A model generated the notes under the pieces. It made no database searches. It was not told where the DNA came from and saw nothing but the letters and a program-made list of their open reading frames with translations. Made by a program: the position numbers and the translations under genes. 64,000 nt of DNA from Brevibacillus dissolubilis (GTDB lineage Bacteria; Bacillota; Bacilli; Brevibacillales; Brevibacillaceae), in contig NZ_VCNA01000003.1 of the NCBI RefSeq assembly GCF_006170445.1, forward strand, positions 372,001-436,000, written 5' to 3'. Positions 42,308 through 51,112 of this stretch are shown piece by piece. The number at the start of each line of letters is the position of its first letter. Within the stretch, counting starts at the first letter, position 1.

Positions 42308-43696
42308 CTATGCCTTGGACGGCTGCTTGCCTTTTGCCGAAGCCGAGCCGAATTGCACCCGGTACAGAGCAGCGACGATCAGCACCATGAACGCCAGCAC
42401 CACAAAAATATTGCTGTAGATAAACACGTTCGGATTGCTCGGCACTGGGTTGAGGTGGAAGCTCGGTGCGTGGTAGTCCAGCATTTTACCGATCAGCGTG
42501 GTAGAAGTCGCACCAGCGATGAAGTTGAGCATCGAGAAGAGTCCCATCCCGACCCCAGTCTGCTCTCTGGTCAACTGACGGGAAATCGTGTTAGACAGCG
42601 CGATCTGCATGAAAGTCAGCCCCACCGAACCCAAGACCAAGAACACCATGATCAGATACGGCGACATCCCGACAAACGTAGAAAGCAGGATAAACCCGAC
42701 AAAAATAAAAGTCGCTGACATATAGATCAGGAATGGATTCCCTTTTTCATCGGCCAATCGTCCACCCTGGCGTCCCAGGATTGCAGCCGCAACCGCACCT
42801 GGGAACATAATCAACCCAATCGTAGCCGGAGGCAGCTGGTTCACCTTCGCAAGAAATTGCGGTGTAATGAACGGCAAACCAAAGCTCACGGATGTCGCAA
42901 GGAAAGCTACAATCAGACCTACCGTGTAGCTTTTATTTTTAAACAGAGCGGGTTGGATGAACGGCTCATCTGCTGTACGAATCCGCCAGATGAACAGGAT
43001 CAAGAGTACTGCACCGACCGCTCCTAAGACCAGATTCCCCTGCGTAATCGCGAGCAACAGGATCGATACCGTACCGGCCAGCAAGCCACCGCCGAGATAG
43101 TCGATTTTGGTGTCGGCTCCTTTATCATCGTCTAAGTATTTACGGAAAAACGGCAGCGTAATCAGCGGAAGTACGGACAGGAAAAACAGAAAACGCCAGC
43201 TCGCCACACTCGTCACCACACCGGATACAATCGGCCCAAGCGCCGCGCCCAATGCCAAGCCAATCGCGGTCGTACCGAGCGCTCTCCCCCGTGTCTCCGG
43301 TGGGAAATAGCGTATCGGGATGATCATCGCCGTCGCCGGAATGACCGATGCACCTGCCGCCTGCAGGACCCGACCCAGGATAATCATCCAATACTCGGTC
43401 GCCATCAATCCGACAATCGAACCGAGCGCGAAGAAAATCAGACCAAATGTCAATAGATCCTTCAGACGGTATTTGTCCGCGAGCTTCCCGAATGTGACCG
43501 AGCCGATCGCATACAGGATCATGTACCCGGTGAGAATCCAGCTTACTTTGGACGGGGTTAGATTAAATTCTGCGCTGATGACCGGCAGCACCACGTTGAA
43601 CATGCTGGCATTCATCACCGAAAAGACCAGCGTGACAGCGAGGACTCGCAGTAATTTTTCCCCGTTTGGTTTTGGTTGATTGGATTTCGTCTCCAC
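42308..43696 (-). CDS. MFS drug exporter, 14-TM DHA2 (EmrB/QacA) type
   Basis: 462-aa membrane protein with 14 likely helices. 'GKLADKYRLKDLL' (motif A), 'GRVLQAAGASVIPATAMI' (motif C region) fit DHA2 tetracycline/QacA-like antiporters. GTG start with GAGGG 6 nt upstream. A MarR regulator gene lies just upstream in the same direction and identical operator-like motifs are seen ahead of both genes, so the pump is likely drug-inducible. Not obviously part of the metallophore system. Confidence 0.88.
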   Translation of the reverse strand: METKSNQPKPNGEKLLRVLAVTLVFSVMNASMFNVVLPVISAEFNLTPSKVSWILTGYMILYAIGSVTFGKLADKYRLKDLLTFGLIFFALGSIVGLMATEYWMIILGRVLQAAGASVIPATAMIIPIRYFPPETRGRALGTTAIGLALGAALGPIVSGVVTSVASWRFLFFLSVLPLITLPFFRKYLDDDKGADTKIDYLGGGLLAGTVSILLLAITQGNLVLGAVGAVLLILFIWRIRTADEPFIQPALFKNKSYTVGLIVAFLATSVSFGLPFITPQFLAKVNQLPPATIGLIMFPGAVAAAILGRQGGRLADEKGNPFLIYMSATFIFVGFILLSTFVGMSPYLIMVFLVLGSVGLTFMQIALSNTISRQLTREQTGVGMGLFSMLNFIAGATSTTLIGKMLDYHAPSFHLNPVPSNPNVFIYSNIFVVLAFMVLIVAALYRVQFGSASAKGKQPSKA

Positions 43697-43743
43697 TTCT
43701 TACCCTCTTTTCTATATCGTTATGGTTCATTGAAAGTTGATTA

Positions 43744-43765
43744 TTTAGTTTGAATTCGAAGTATT
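43744..43765 (-). promoter_or_regulatory. Probable MarR operator before MFS gene
   Basis: TTTAGTTTGAATTCGAAGTA: matches the motif upstream of the marR gene (44264-44287) at all but one of 20 bases, centred on GAATTC. Confidence 0.75.
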
Positions 43766-43779
43766 ATGCCAGAGTGGTG

Positions 43780-44244
43780 CTATTCATAAGCTTTCAATAC
43801 TTTTCGCAGCAAGACCCCAAGGATCACCCTCTCCTCTTGGCTTAATACTTCTTCAAACCGATTCTTCACCTGTCCGACCGCATTGTCTATAGTCTGGGCC
43901 ATATTGAATCCTTCGTCCGTCAAAAAGACCTGCTTGATCCTCGCGTCCTCGACGTGCTGCTGCCGATAGACCCAGCCCTTCTTGACCATACCGTTGATCA
44001 AGCTGGTGACACTAGATTTCTCAATATGTAATAAGTGCTCCAAATCCGTGTGTGTCATCCCAGGCTTATTGATCAGTAATTGCAGTGTGATGGACTGTTG
44101 GTTGGTGATACCCAAGGGACGCAGGGACGCTTCTATCTCACGGCTTACGGCAACCGAGACCCGCTTGATCAAATTGGGTATCTCATCACCCCTCTCCCAG
44201 GGAAACCTGGCTCTTTGCTCTTGTTCATTCTCGTTCTGACTCAT
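43780..44244 (-). CDS. MarR family transcriptional regulator
   Basis: 154 aa; winged HTH ('MTHTDLEHLLHIEKSSVTSLINGMVKKGWVYRQQHVEDARIKQVFLTDEG') in the middle and dimer helices at both ends. AAGGGAA precedes the ATG by about 7 nt. Probably represses itself and the downstream MFS pump through the shared motif. Confidence 0.93.
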   Translation of the reverse strand: MSQNENEQEQRARFPWERGDEIPNLIKRVSVAVSREIEASLRPLGITNQQSITLQLLINKPGMTHTDLEHLLHIEKSSVTSLINGMVKKGWVYRQQHVEDARIKQVFLTDEGFNMAQTIDNAVGQVKNRFEEVLSQEERVILGVLLRKVLKAYE

Positions 44245-44263
44245 CTGGATGTTCCCTTTCTCC

Positions 44264-44287
44264 GAATTACTTAGAATTCAAACTAAA
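44264..44287 (-). promoter_or_regulatory. Probable MarR operator before marR gene
   Basis: Minus strand TTTAGTTTGAATTCTAAGTA followed by ATTC; same motif as 43744-43765. Confidence 0.75.
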
Positions 44288-44384
44288 ATCCATTTTATCA
44301 TCGTTTTTCATCGTGTCAATGTTGTTTTCTGCAAGATGAAAAAGATCACCTCCACCTGACGCAGAGATGATCACTTGCTCTTGC

Positions 44385-45356
44385 CTATATCTTTTCCTGT
44401 TGGATTTCTTGTATGCGGGTGGTCGGTTGATTCGGCGATGGGGCGGATTCTCCCTGCTTCTTCAAGCGGGCCAACAGCATGTTCCCCTGTCTGACGAGGA
44501 AGACGCCGCCCAGGATCAGGGCCGCTCCAAGCCATTGCCAGCCGTTCATTTTCTCATCAATCCACAGCATCGCCACGACGATCGCTGCGGCCGGAACCAG
44601 ATACATATAGGGCATCACCCGAGATGAGCCGAGCTTTTCCATTCCATAGTTCCACGCTACCAGCGAATAGGCCGTGACCGGATAGGCCGCAAACAGGATC
44701 GATCCCCACGCCGCACCCGGCAGCTCTGACCATGATACCTGCAGCCAATCCGCCCCGCTGTAGATCCCAAGGAACACCGACCCGAAGATCGAGGTGTAGA
44801 GGGTAAGCTTAACTGCTGAATACTTCTGGGACAAACGGGTCGTCGTGAAAGGATAGAGTCCGAACAACAGGCTCGCCACCCCTGCGATGATATCCCCCCA
44901 CATCGAATCGAGTGAAAAAGTCAGCCCCTGCTCACCCATGCCTTTGATCAGCACAACGCCCAGTACGCACAGGAGTGAACCGGCCAGAAGCGGGAGGGTC
45001 ACCCGTTCCTTGCGCGCCATCACGCTGCCAAGCACGGTGAAGAGCGGCGACATCGCAATCAGCAGGGATGCATTGGACGCACTCGTATAGCGCAAGGACG
45101 CTACGAACAGAGTCTGATACAGCGCAATGCCTACTAAGGACGCCAGCAAAAAAGCCGGGATATCCTGCTTGTCGATGCCAAGCTGCTTTTCCTTGTACCA
45201 GACCAAGAGAGCCAACACCGGGATCACCAGCAAGAACCTTGTCAGTGTGAAGACCTCTGCCGACAGCGACGCCATCCCGAACTTGGCAATCGTATAATTG
45301 GCACCCCAGATGAGCACAACAGCCAGCAGCATGAGGTCGACGGTGGATTTACGCAT
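44385..45356 (-). CDS. EamA/DMT family transporter
   Basis: 323 aa, ten helices as two EamA repeats ('MLLAVVLIWGANYTIAKFG' and the second half from residue 160). 'LRYTSASNASLLIAMSPLFT' is the typical conserved segment. Metabolite exporter of unknown substrate. Start 45356 has GGAGGAGC 9 nt upstream and overlaps the upstream YczE-like gene by 8 nt. Confidence 0.9.
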   Translation of the reverse strand: MRKSTVDLMLLAVVLIWGANYTIAKFGMASLSAEVFTLTRFLLVIPVLALLVWYKEKQLGIDKQDIPAFLLASLVGIALYQTLFVASLRYTSASNASLLIAMSPLFTVLGSVMARKERVTLPLLAGSLLCVLGVVLIKGMGEQGLTFSLDSMWGDIIAGVASLLFGLYPFTTTRLSQKYSAVKLTLYTSIFGSVFLGIYSGADWLQVSWSELPGAAWGSILFAAYPVTAYSLVAWNYGMEKLGSSRVMPYMYLVPAAAIVVAMLWIDEKMNGWQWLGAALILGGVFLVRQGNMLLARLKKQGESAPSPNQPTTRIQEIQQEKI

Positions 45357-46020
45357 GGACCTGCTCCTCCACGTTGGCACGGCCATATGGTTTACGCATC
45401 ACATTTTCCCAGAATGGAATCGTGCGCTGGATCAATGGCCCAGTCAGCACCGCGACCAGGAGCGTCCCGACCGATACCGGCCCGCCCATCAAATATCCGG
45501 CGACCAGTACAACCACCTCGATGGTCACACGCACACGCTGGATACTAAGTCCCAGTCGCTCGTGTAACGCAAGCATCAGGGAGTCACGCGGCCCTGCTCC
45601 AAGCCGTGGCGAGATATACATCCCAATCCCGACAGAGAGGATCAACAGACCCGCCGTAAACAGCAAAACCGCCTGCCAGATCCCCTCAGCATGCGGAACA
45701 AAGTCCAACCACATAAACCAGTCAAAAAACTCCCCGAAGAAATACATATTGAGAAGCATCCCAAGCGTCGGTCTGATCTTGGCTAGCACCCATGTCAACA
45801 GAATCACAGCAGAACCGACGATCTGTGACCATGTCCCGATGGTTAAGCCAAAGGTTTTCCATAGACCGATATGAAAGGTATCCCACGGAGTCACCCCTAT
45901 ATCAGCCTGCACGGTCAACACACAGCCGAACGCCATGACCGCAAGCCCCAGCATGAACATAAAATAACGGATAAAGAGAGCGACAGGATTGGACGGGCGT
46001 CTTAGGTTTCCTTCTTTCAT
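45349..46020 (-). CDS. YczE/YyaS-like membrane protein
   Basis: 223-aa, five-helix membrane protein: 'GVTPWDTFHIGLWKTFGLTIGTWSQIVGSAVIL' and 'GPRDSLMLALHERLGLSIQRVRVTIEVVVL' are hallmarks of the YczE/YitT-like family. Role unknown. ATG overlaps the preceding gene's stop (ATGA), with GGTGG 8 nt upstream. Forms an operon with its neighbours (46017-46247, 44385-45356). Confidence 0.85.
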   Translation of the reverse strand: MKEGNLRRPSNPVALFIRYFMFMLGLAVMAFGCVLTVQADIGVTPWDTFHIGLWKTFGLTIGTWSQIVGSAVILLTWVLAKIRPTLGMLLNMYFFGEFFDWFMWLDFVPHAEGIWQAVLLFTAGLLILSVGIGMYISPRLGAGPRDSLMLALHERLGLSIQRVRVTIEVVVLVAGYLMGGPVSVGTLLVAVLTGPLIQRTIPFWENVMRKPYGRANVEEQVHA

Positions 46021-46247
46021 CGCTTTGTCCACCCAGCGACGATCTCATAAAAGATTTTTTCTTTTTTGAAATACGCCATGGTTCCTGGCTTCTCCCAATA
46101 GACACCCAGGTCTTGTAGCTGATCAGGTGCAAGCTTCACTTGGCGTTGACGTCCGTTTTCATCTTGGTACTCTACGACCAGAATCACGTCTTCCTCCCGG
46201 CAATAGTCGGCGACTTCTTCTGGTGCGGCAAATGTGATGCGTTTCAC
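46017..46247 (-). CDS. Hypothetical small protein
   Basis: 76 aa, soluble; acidic N-terminus and Tyr/Lys C-terminus ('VYWEKPGTMAYFKKEKIFYEIV'). Not recognised. GTG start with AGGTGAAA 5 nt upstream. First gene of the 44.4-46.2 kb operon. Confidence 0.65.
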   Translation of the reverse strand: MKRITFAAPEEVADYCREEDVILVVEYQDENGRQRQVKLAPDQLQDLGVYWEKPGTMAYFKKEKIFYEIVAGWTKR

Positions 46248-46310
46248 TTGTTTTCACCTCTACGTACTTTTTTAATAATCCTACATTACAGCAACACAAT
46301 CGCATTTACC

Positions 46311-46347
46311 ACAAAAAAATTCCCCCGGAAAACATTTCCGAGGGATC
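46311..46347 (-). terminator. Terminator after yidC
   Basis: ATCCCTCGGAAA pairs with TTTCCGGGGGAA through a small loop (one G-T/mismatch); followed by TTTTTTTG on the minus strand. Confidence 0.85.
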
Positions 46348-46351
46348 AGGA

Positions 46352-47035
46352 TTAGGCTTCGACCGGCAGATTGAGTCGGCGGTTGAGTACGGTTTTGCCC
46401 ATTTTGGTGCGGTAAAAGGCACGTTCGAGCAGCACGTACGCAGAACCTGTCGTCCAGTACAAGGCAAGTGCGACCGGTGCTTTCCACAACAGCATGGTGA
46501 ACATCCCTACCATGACGACCGACATGGTGATCCGTGTACCGAATGGGGCTTGCTGTGAATTCTCATTGGTCAAAGGAATCATGTTGGTGGCAAATGTAAG
46601 CGCACCAGCAAGCACTGGCAGTAAGTGCCATGCATCCGCTTCGGCAAAGGTGCTCACCCACGGGATCAGGATCGAAGACATCGCCGACCCGTGGCTTTGG
46701 AACAGAAAATACATCGCGGTAAAGATCGGCATCTGGACAAGTGCTGTCGTGAACATCGACATCGGTTTGACGCCATAGGACTTGTAGAGTGCAACCATCT
46801 CCGGCATCATTTTTTCCGGGTCTTTGGCGTACTTCTCCTGCAGTTTTTTCATATGGGGCTGCATCTTGCCTTGGCGGATCATCTGGCGGGCGGTGCGCAG
46901 ATTGAGCGGTGACATGAGCAGCCGGACGAGGATGGTCAAAAGGATAATCGCGAGTCCCCAGTCATGCCCCATCTGGTAAAAGAAGGTGAGCAGTGGGTTA
47001 AGAATCGCTTCGATCGGTTGTGTAATAAATGACAT
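46352..47035 (-). CDS. yidC: Membrane insertase YidC/OxaA (short form, no lipobox)
   Basis: 227 aa, five helices. 'LLTILVRLLMSPLNLRTARQM' carries the conserved groove Arg; 'GVKPMSMFTTALVQMPIFTAMYF' and 'LALYWTTGSAYVLLERAFYR' follow family pattern. Inserts membrane proteins with or without Sec. It is shorter than SpoIIIJ/YqjG (about 260-275 aa) and starts without a signal peptide/lipobox; a lipid-modified first paralog presumably exists elsewhere. The ribosome site GGAGG (8 nt before ATG) is locked in a hairpin and overlapped by a leader ORF (see 46936-47340). Confidence 0.92.
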   Translation of the reverse strand: MSFITQPIEAILNPLLTFFYQMGHDWGLAIILLTILVRLLMSPLNLRTARQMIRQGKMQPHMKKLQEKYAKDPEKMMPEMVALYKSYGVKPMSMFTTALVQMPIFTAMYFLFQSHGSAMSSILIPWVSTFAEADAWHLLPVLAGALTFATNMIPLTNENSQQAPFGTRITMSVVMVGMFTMLLWKAPVALALYWTTGSAYVLLERAFYRTKMGKTVLNRRLNLPVEA

Positions 47036-47340
47036 AATGTTGTCCTCCTTGTATGTGAGTGTGTACGGGCTTGGATATACAAGGAGTGGTCTGCATCTTC
47101 ATCAGATGCGCCGTCACCTGCTGCTGGCTGTTTGCGGCGGTAAAACAGGGGTCGCTTGTCGCGTACCGAGATGGTGACGGCGACTCGGCTCTCCTGATCC
47201 TGTCCGGCATCTCCCACATCTGTGACGAGGCGCGGGGCATAGCGGTGCAGCAGCATGAGGCATCCGACGAAAAGACCGGAGATCCCGAGGGTCATCAGCA
47301 AGGGACTTAGTTCCAGACCGATATCGAGCGTGAATTCCAC
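46936..47340 (-). CDS. Leader ORF overlapping yidC; MifM-like candidate
   Basis: GTG start with AAGGGGG 8 nt upstream. 134 codons, the last 33 overlapping yidC in another frame. One membrane helix near the N-terminus (residues 12-31, LLMTLGISGLFVGCLMLL), then Arg/Lys-rich 60-70 and an acidic SDEDAD (79-84). Codon 85 coincides with the start of the hairpin that hides the yidC ribosome site. B. subtilis mifM has the same plan: membrane helix, C-terminal stall sequence ending in acidic residues, and a stall that opens the yidC2 site. The N-terminus also resembles OadG-like anchors. Stalling is not shown. Confidence 0.6.
   Translation of the reverse strand: MEFTLDIGLELSPLLMTLGISGLFVGCLMLLHRYAPRLVTDVGDAGQDQESRVAVTISVRDKRPLFYRRKQPAAGDGASDEDADHSLYIQARTHSHTRRTTLCHLLHNRSKRFLTHCSPSFTRWGMTGDSRLSF
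47045..47086 (-). promoter_or_regulatory. Hairpin sequestering yidC ribosome site
   Basis: In the mRNA, CTCCTTGTAT (47086-47077) pairs perfectly with ATACAAGGAG (47054-47045), 10 bp with a 22-nt loop. The 3' arm contains the yidC Shine-Dalgarno, so yidC translation should be off unless a ribosome in the leader ORF occupies the 5' arm. Confidence 0.8.
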
Positions 47341-47420
47341 GTGGCTCACCCCCTTTCTTTATTTATCTTGTTTGGTGTGTGTGAACAGGAACAGGTACTT
47401 CGTTTATGTAGAGGATGCGG

Positions 47421-48371
47421 TTATTCTGTATCTCGTGTGCGCTTGATTTCATACTGCAAAAAGTCATGCGCCAAATGCGTCTCTGGGAACACGCTCTGCG
47501 CTTCTGCGAGCAGATCATCCATGGTGATGCGGTCATCCATGTTCTCATAGCGCGGGCTGAAGTGGGTCAGGAACAGTGCCTTGGCGTTGGCTTCCTTCGC
47601 CACGTTGGCAGCCTGCCATGCGGTCGAGTGTCCGGCGCGTTCGGCCAGTTCGACGTGTTCGTGGACATAGGTTGCTTCGTGGATGATCACATCTGCGTCC
47701 TGTGCCAGTGCGACGAACTCAGGGACGGGCACGGTATCACCGCTGTAGGCGAATTTGAGGCCTGGTTGCGGCGGACCGACAAAATCGGTGCCGTGGACGA
47801 TGCGGCCATCTGGTAGCTCGACTATCTCCCCGCGCTTGAGTCTAGCATACAGAGGGCCTGCAGGAACACCCTCACTTTTTGCCAGATCGACGCGGAATAC
47901 GCCGGGACGCGGCTTTTCGGTGACGGAATAGCTATAAGCAGGTATACGATGGGAGACGGGCGCGGTTTCAACAATTAGGTCGTCATCTTCGTAGATGATG
48001 CCGGGCTCGACCGTCTTGATCGTCAATTCGTATTGCAGATGGACGGGGCTGATCTCCATGATCGCCTTGACGTACTTCTCCAGTCCGGGCGGGCCGTACA
48101 GTGTAAGCGGGCCGGTATGTTCACTGCCACGCAGGGAGCGGCTGCCCAAGAGTCCCATGAGACCGTAGAGATGGTCGCCGTGCAGATGGGTAATGAAGAT
48201 TTTTTCTAAGCTATTTAGGTTAAGCGATGAGCGGATGATCTGGTGCTGGGTCCCCTCTCCGCAGTCGAACAGCCACCATTTGCCTTTTTGGATGAAGGTG
48301 AGGCCGATTGCGCTGACATTGCGCTTGGATGAGGGGGCGCCTGAACCCGTGCCGAGGAAGGTGATAAGCAT
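47421..48371 (-). CDS. rnz: Ribonuclease Z
   Basis: 316 aa. tRNA 3' processing endonuclease. Metal motif THLHGDHLYG, then GDT (AYSGDTVPVP), 'HEATYVHE', and 'LTHFSPRY'. 'LGTGSGAPSSKRNVSA' at the start is diagnostic. ATG 48371 is used; a GTG at 48383 would leave no room for a ribosome site. AAAGGAG about 11 nt upstream. Confidence 0.96.
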   Translation of the reverse strand: MLITFLGTGSGAPSSKRNVSAIGLTFIQKGKWWLFDCGEGTQHQIIRSSLNLNSLEKIFITHLHGDHLYGLMGLLGSRSLRGSEHTGPLTLYGPPGLEKYVKAIMEISPVHLQYELTIKTVEPGIIYEDDDLIVETAPVSHRIPAYSYSVTEKPRPGVFRVDLAKSEGVPAGPLYARLKRGEIVELPDGRIVHGTDFVGPPQPGLKFAYSGDTVPVPEFVALAQDADVIIHEATYVHEHVELAERAGHSTAWQAANVAKEANAKALFLTHFSPRYENMDDRITMDDLLAEAQSVFPETHLAHDFLQYEIKRTRDTE

Positions 48372-48604
48372 GGGGTGGGTCACTCCTTTGGTGTTGTGGC
48401 ATGGTTGTTGGATATTTTTCCTATCATAGCATAACGCTTGTGTGGTTGGACAGGAGGGTACGGAGTAGGAAAAAATTTTTGCGTGGTGGTACTCATGGTG
48501 TCTGGAGCAACCAACATATCAATGACACCACTTAAAAGAAGACAAGCGATGCCAGCTCCTAGTACTTTTGACGGTATTCACATCCGTCTATCATATTCGG
48601 ACGG

Positions 48605-49120
48605 TTACGCTGTAGGCCGGGACATATAGATAAGCTTGCCCAGCCGCTCATGCTCGCTGCGCTCGTAGACGGTGAAGCCGCATGTTTCATAAAAAGCGAC
48701 GACACGCTCGTTCTGTTCGAGGACAGCGAGGTGCAGGGCCGGGTAGCCGTTCGTGTGATACCAACCAAGAAGTGTTTGCAAGAATTCGCGGGCATAGCCG
48801 TGGCCTTGTTTGTCGGCATGCAGCATGATCAGTCCCAGCCACGGATTGTTGTCGCGCGGGTTGTTGAGGATGAATTGACCTGTGCCGATGACGGCGGGGT
48901 TGTTTTTTTCGCGGATGATGATGTTATAGCCGTTGTGGTCGGAGGTTTCGAGGAAGTCGCGTTCTACCTCGGCGAGGGTGACGGTGGGTTTGCCCTCGGA
49001 GACTTGCATGTAAAAGGGATTGGAGTTGTAGACGTCGACGAGGGCGGGCAAGTCAGCGGGGGTGCAGCTGGTGTAGGTGAGGCGGGTGCTATGGGTTGGG
49101 AAAGGGGTTGGGGTTGGCAT
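48605..49120 (-). CDS. GNAT family N-acetyltransferase
   Basis: 171 aa. Acetyl-CoA pyrophosphate loop 'KQGHGYAREFLQ' and C-terminal 'LHLAVLEQNERVVAFYETCGFTVYER' fit GNAT. Substrate unknown. AAAGGAG precedes the ATG by about 10 nt. Confidence 0.88.
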   Translation of the reverse strand: MPTPTPFPTHSTRLTYTSCTPADLPALVDVYNSNPFYMQVSEGKPTVTLAEVERDFLETSDHNGYNIIIREKNNPAVIGTGQFILNNPRDNNPWLGLIMLHADKQGHGYAREFLQTLLGWYHTNGYPALHLAVLEQNERVVAFYETCGFTVYERSEHERLGKLIYMSRPTA

Positions 49121-49282
49121 AGGGGCGGGTCTCCTTTAAGAAAAAATGGGTTGTGGAAATTGTCCATTCAAAACCAATTTGATGATTAACTAATTAGATG
49201 ATAATCTAATCTATATATTCCTACAACCCTTTTCTCCATCTTTCTTACTTCCTAGGGAGTTTCATATCCAGCCAAGCATTGA

Positions 49283-49960
49283 TCACTTACTCCCTCCGAG
49301 CAGCTCCATGAACCACGACACCGCCTTACTCCCCCCACTCGGCGGCTTCTCATAGCTAAACCGCTTCAGCTCCTCCGCATACTTCACCAGCTCCCCATTC
49401 ACCCGCTTCATATCCGTGATCACTTCCTCATAATGCGGATACTTGCGCTGGATTTCCTGCGGGGTCAAGCCCTTATTGGCCGGGTCTTGCAGCGCTTCCT
49501 CATACCACATCCGGTACTTTGCCTGCCATTTATTCAGATGAGGACGCAAGCCTTGGTTTAAGACCTCCAAGGAGAGATTGACGATCTTTTGTGCGTTGTC
49601 ATTGCCGGCCAGATCCTGTGCGGGCATCTCCAGCAGGTACTCACGGGTTGATTTGAACAGCTCATACCACGAATCGTACACACCTGTGATGAGATCGTCC
49701 TCCTCGTTGATCGGAATCGCTGCTTTTCGGGTGGACAGTTGCACATACAGCTTCCACGCGATATCTAGCTCTTTACCCGACAGAGCAGAACGGTCAATCT
49801 CAAAGGAACCGATCCCAAATGGTGCCGAGACCGTGATTTTTCCCGGATTGTACGATTGAAAAAGATGAATGATCAGACAGATGATGCCGATGAAGATGAA
49901 ACCAAAGCCTATGACCAACAAATCAAGCGGCCCCCTCTTTTGCGTAAGTTGTGCTTGCAT
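49283..49960 (-). CDS. Membrane-anchored protein of unknown function
   Basis: 225 aa: an N-terminal helix (13-35, LLVIGFGFIFIGIICLIIHLF), then a cytoplasmic helical domain that I do not recognise ('YDSWYELFKSTREYLLEMP', 'KYRMWYEEALQDPANKGLTPQEIQRKYP'). GGAGG precedes the ATG. No terminator is obvious. It is divergent from the ABC operon at 50111. Confidence 0.65.
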   Translation of the reverse strand: MQAQLTQKRGPLDLLVIGFGFIFIGIICLIIHLFQSYNPGKITVSAPFGIGSFEIDRSALSGKELDIAWKLYVQLSTRKAAIPINEEDDLITGVYDSWYELFKSTREYLLEMPAQDLAGNDNAQKIVNLSLEVLNQGLRPHLNKWQAKYRMWYEEALQDPANKGLTPQEIQRKYPHYEEVITDMKRVNGELVKYAEELKRFSYEKPPSGGSKAVSWFMELLGGSK

Positions 49961-50110
49961 AACAATACCTCCAGCGCTTGCATGGTTTCTTCATTATATG
50001 ACAAGCCCTCACGATTTGGCAGGAGGTTGTGTCTAGGCATTCACCCTTTTTTGTGTCTGGGCATACGATGCAACATAACCACGACGCAAAACACCTGGGA
50101 GGGGTATCCG

Positions 50111-51106
50111 ATGAAGAAGTTTCTCTCTCCGGTTCTGGCTGTGAGCTTGGGGCTGTTGGTCATCTTGACCGGCTGCACGTCTGCTTCTGATGATAAGATT
50201 CGCATCGGCGAAGTGACCCGTTCGCTGTTCTACGCGCCGCAGTATGTGGCGATTGAAAAAGGCTTTTTTGCAGAAGAAGGCCTGAATGTGGAGCTTATCA
50301 CCACATGGGGCGGCGACAAAACCATGACCGCGCTGCTCTCCGACGGGATCGATGTCGCGCTGGTCGGATCGGAAACCAGTATTTATGTAGACCAGCAAGG
50401 CTCTGCCGACCCAGTCGTCAATTTTGCCCAACTCACCCAGACAGACGGGACGTTTCTTGTTTCACGCAAAAAGATCGACAACTTTACATGGGATCAGCTG
50501 AGGGGAAGCACGTTCCTTGGCCAGCGCAAAGGCGGTATGCCACAGATGGTCGGTGAATTCGTGCTCTCGACAAAAGGCATCAAGCCACACCAAGACCTCA
50601 AGCTGATCCAAAACATCGACTACGCCAACATCGCCTCCGCCTTCTCATCCGGTACGGGCGAATATGTGCAGCTGTTTGAGCCAACCGCTTCTCAGTTCGA
50701 GCGGGATGGTCTGGGATATGTCGTCGCTTCGTTCGGAAAGGAAAGCGGCACCGTCCCCTACACCGTCTTCATGGCAAAGCAAAGCTACATCAACGGCCAC
50801 CAAGAAGCGGTGCAAAAATTCACCAACGCGATCCACAAAGGGCAGGAGTGGGTAGCCTCCCACTCGCCCAAGGAGACGGCAGATGTGATCGCGCCCTATT
50901 TCAACGATATTGATGCAGACATCTTGGAAAGCTCGGTCAAGCGCTATCTGGAGCAAGGCTCTTACGCCGCTGACCCAATCCTCGATGAAGCCGAATGGAA
51001 CAATCTCAAAGCGATCATGACGGCAGCAGGCGAGCTGAAGGGCTCTGCCGACTACGCCAAACTGGTCAACACTACCTTTGCCCAAAAAGCGAAGGAAGGG
51101 AGGTAA
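50111..51106 (+). CDS. NitT/TauT-type substrate-binding lipoprotein
   Basis: 331 aa. Lipobox LTGC (Cys about 21). 'SLFYAPQYVAIEKGFFAEEGLNVELI' and 'LSDGIDVALVGSETSIYV' are the SsuA/THI5-like fold. Takes up nitrate/sulfonate or a pyrimidine-type vitamin precursor. Start chosen at ATG 50111 with GGGAGGGG 7 nt upstream; the longer upstream frame is unsupported. No TPP riboswitch is seen in the 130-bp leader, so sulfonate/nitrate is as likely as thiamine precursor. Operon with the next two genes. Confidence 0.85.
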   Translation: MKKFLSPVLAVSLGLLVILTGCTSASDDKIRIGEVTRSLFYAPQYVAIEKGFFAEEGLNVELITTWGGDKTMTALLSDGIDVALVGSETSIYVDQQGSADPVVNFAQLTQTDGTFLVSRKKIDNFTWDQLRGSTFLGQRKGGMPQMVGEFVLSTKGIKPHQDLKLIQNIDYANIASAFSSGTGEYVQLFEPTASQFERDGLGYVVASFGKESGTVPYTVFMAKQSYINGHQEAVQKFTNAIHKGQEWVASHSPKETADVIAPYFNDIDADILESSVKRYLEQGSYAADPILDEAEWNNLKAIMTAAGELKGSADYAKLVNTTFAQKAKEGR

Positions 51107-51112
51107 CGTCAC

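Noticed and set aside
49980-50110. Leader of the NitT/TauT operon inspected for a TPP riboswitch
   Set aside because: No CUGAGA-type thi-box or paired stems seen.
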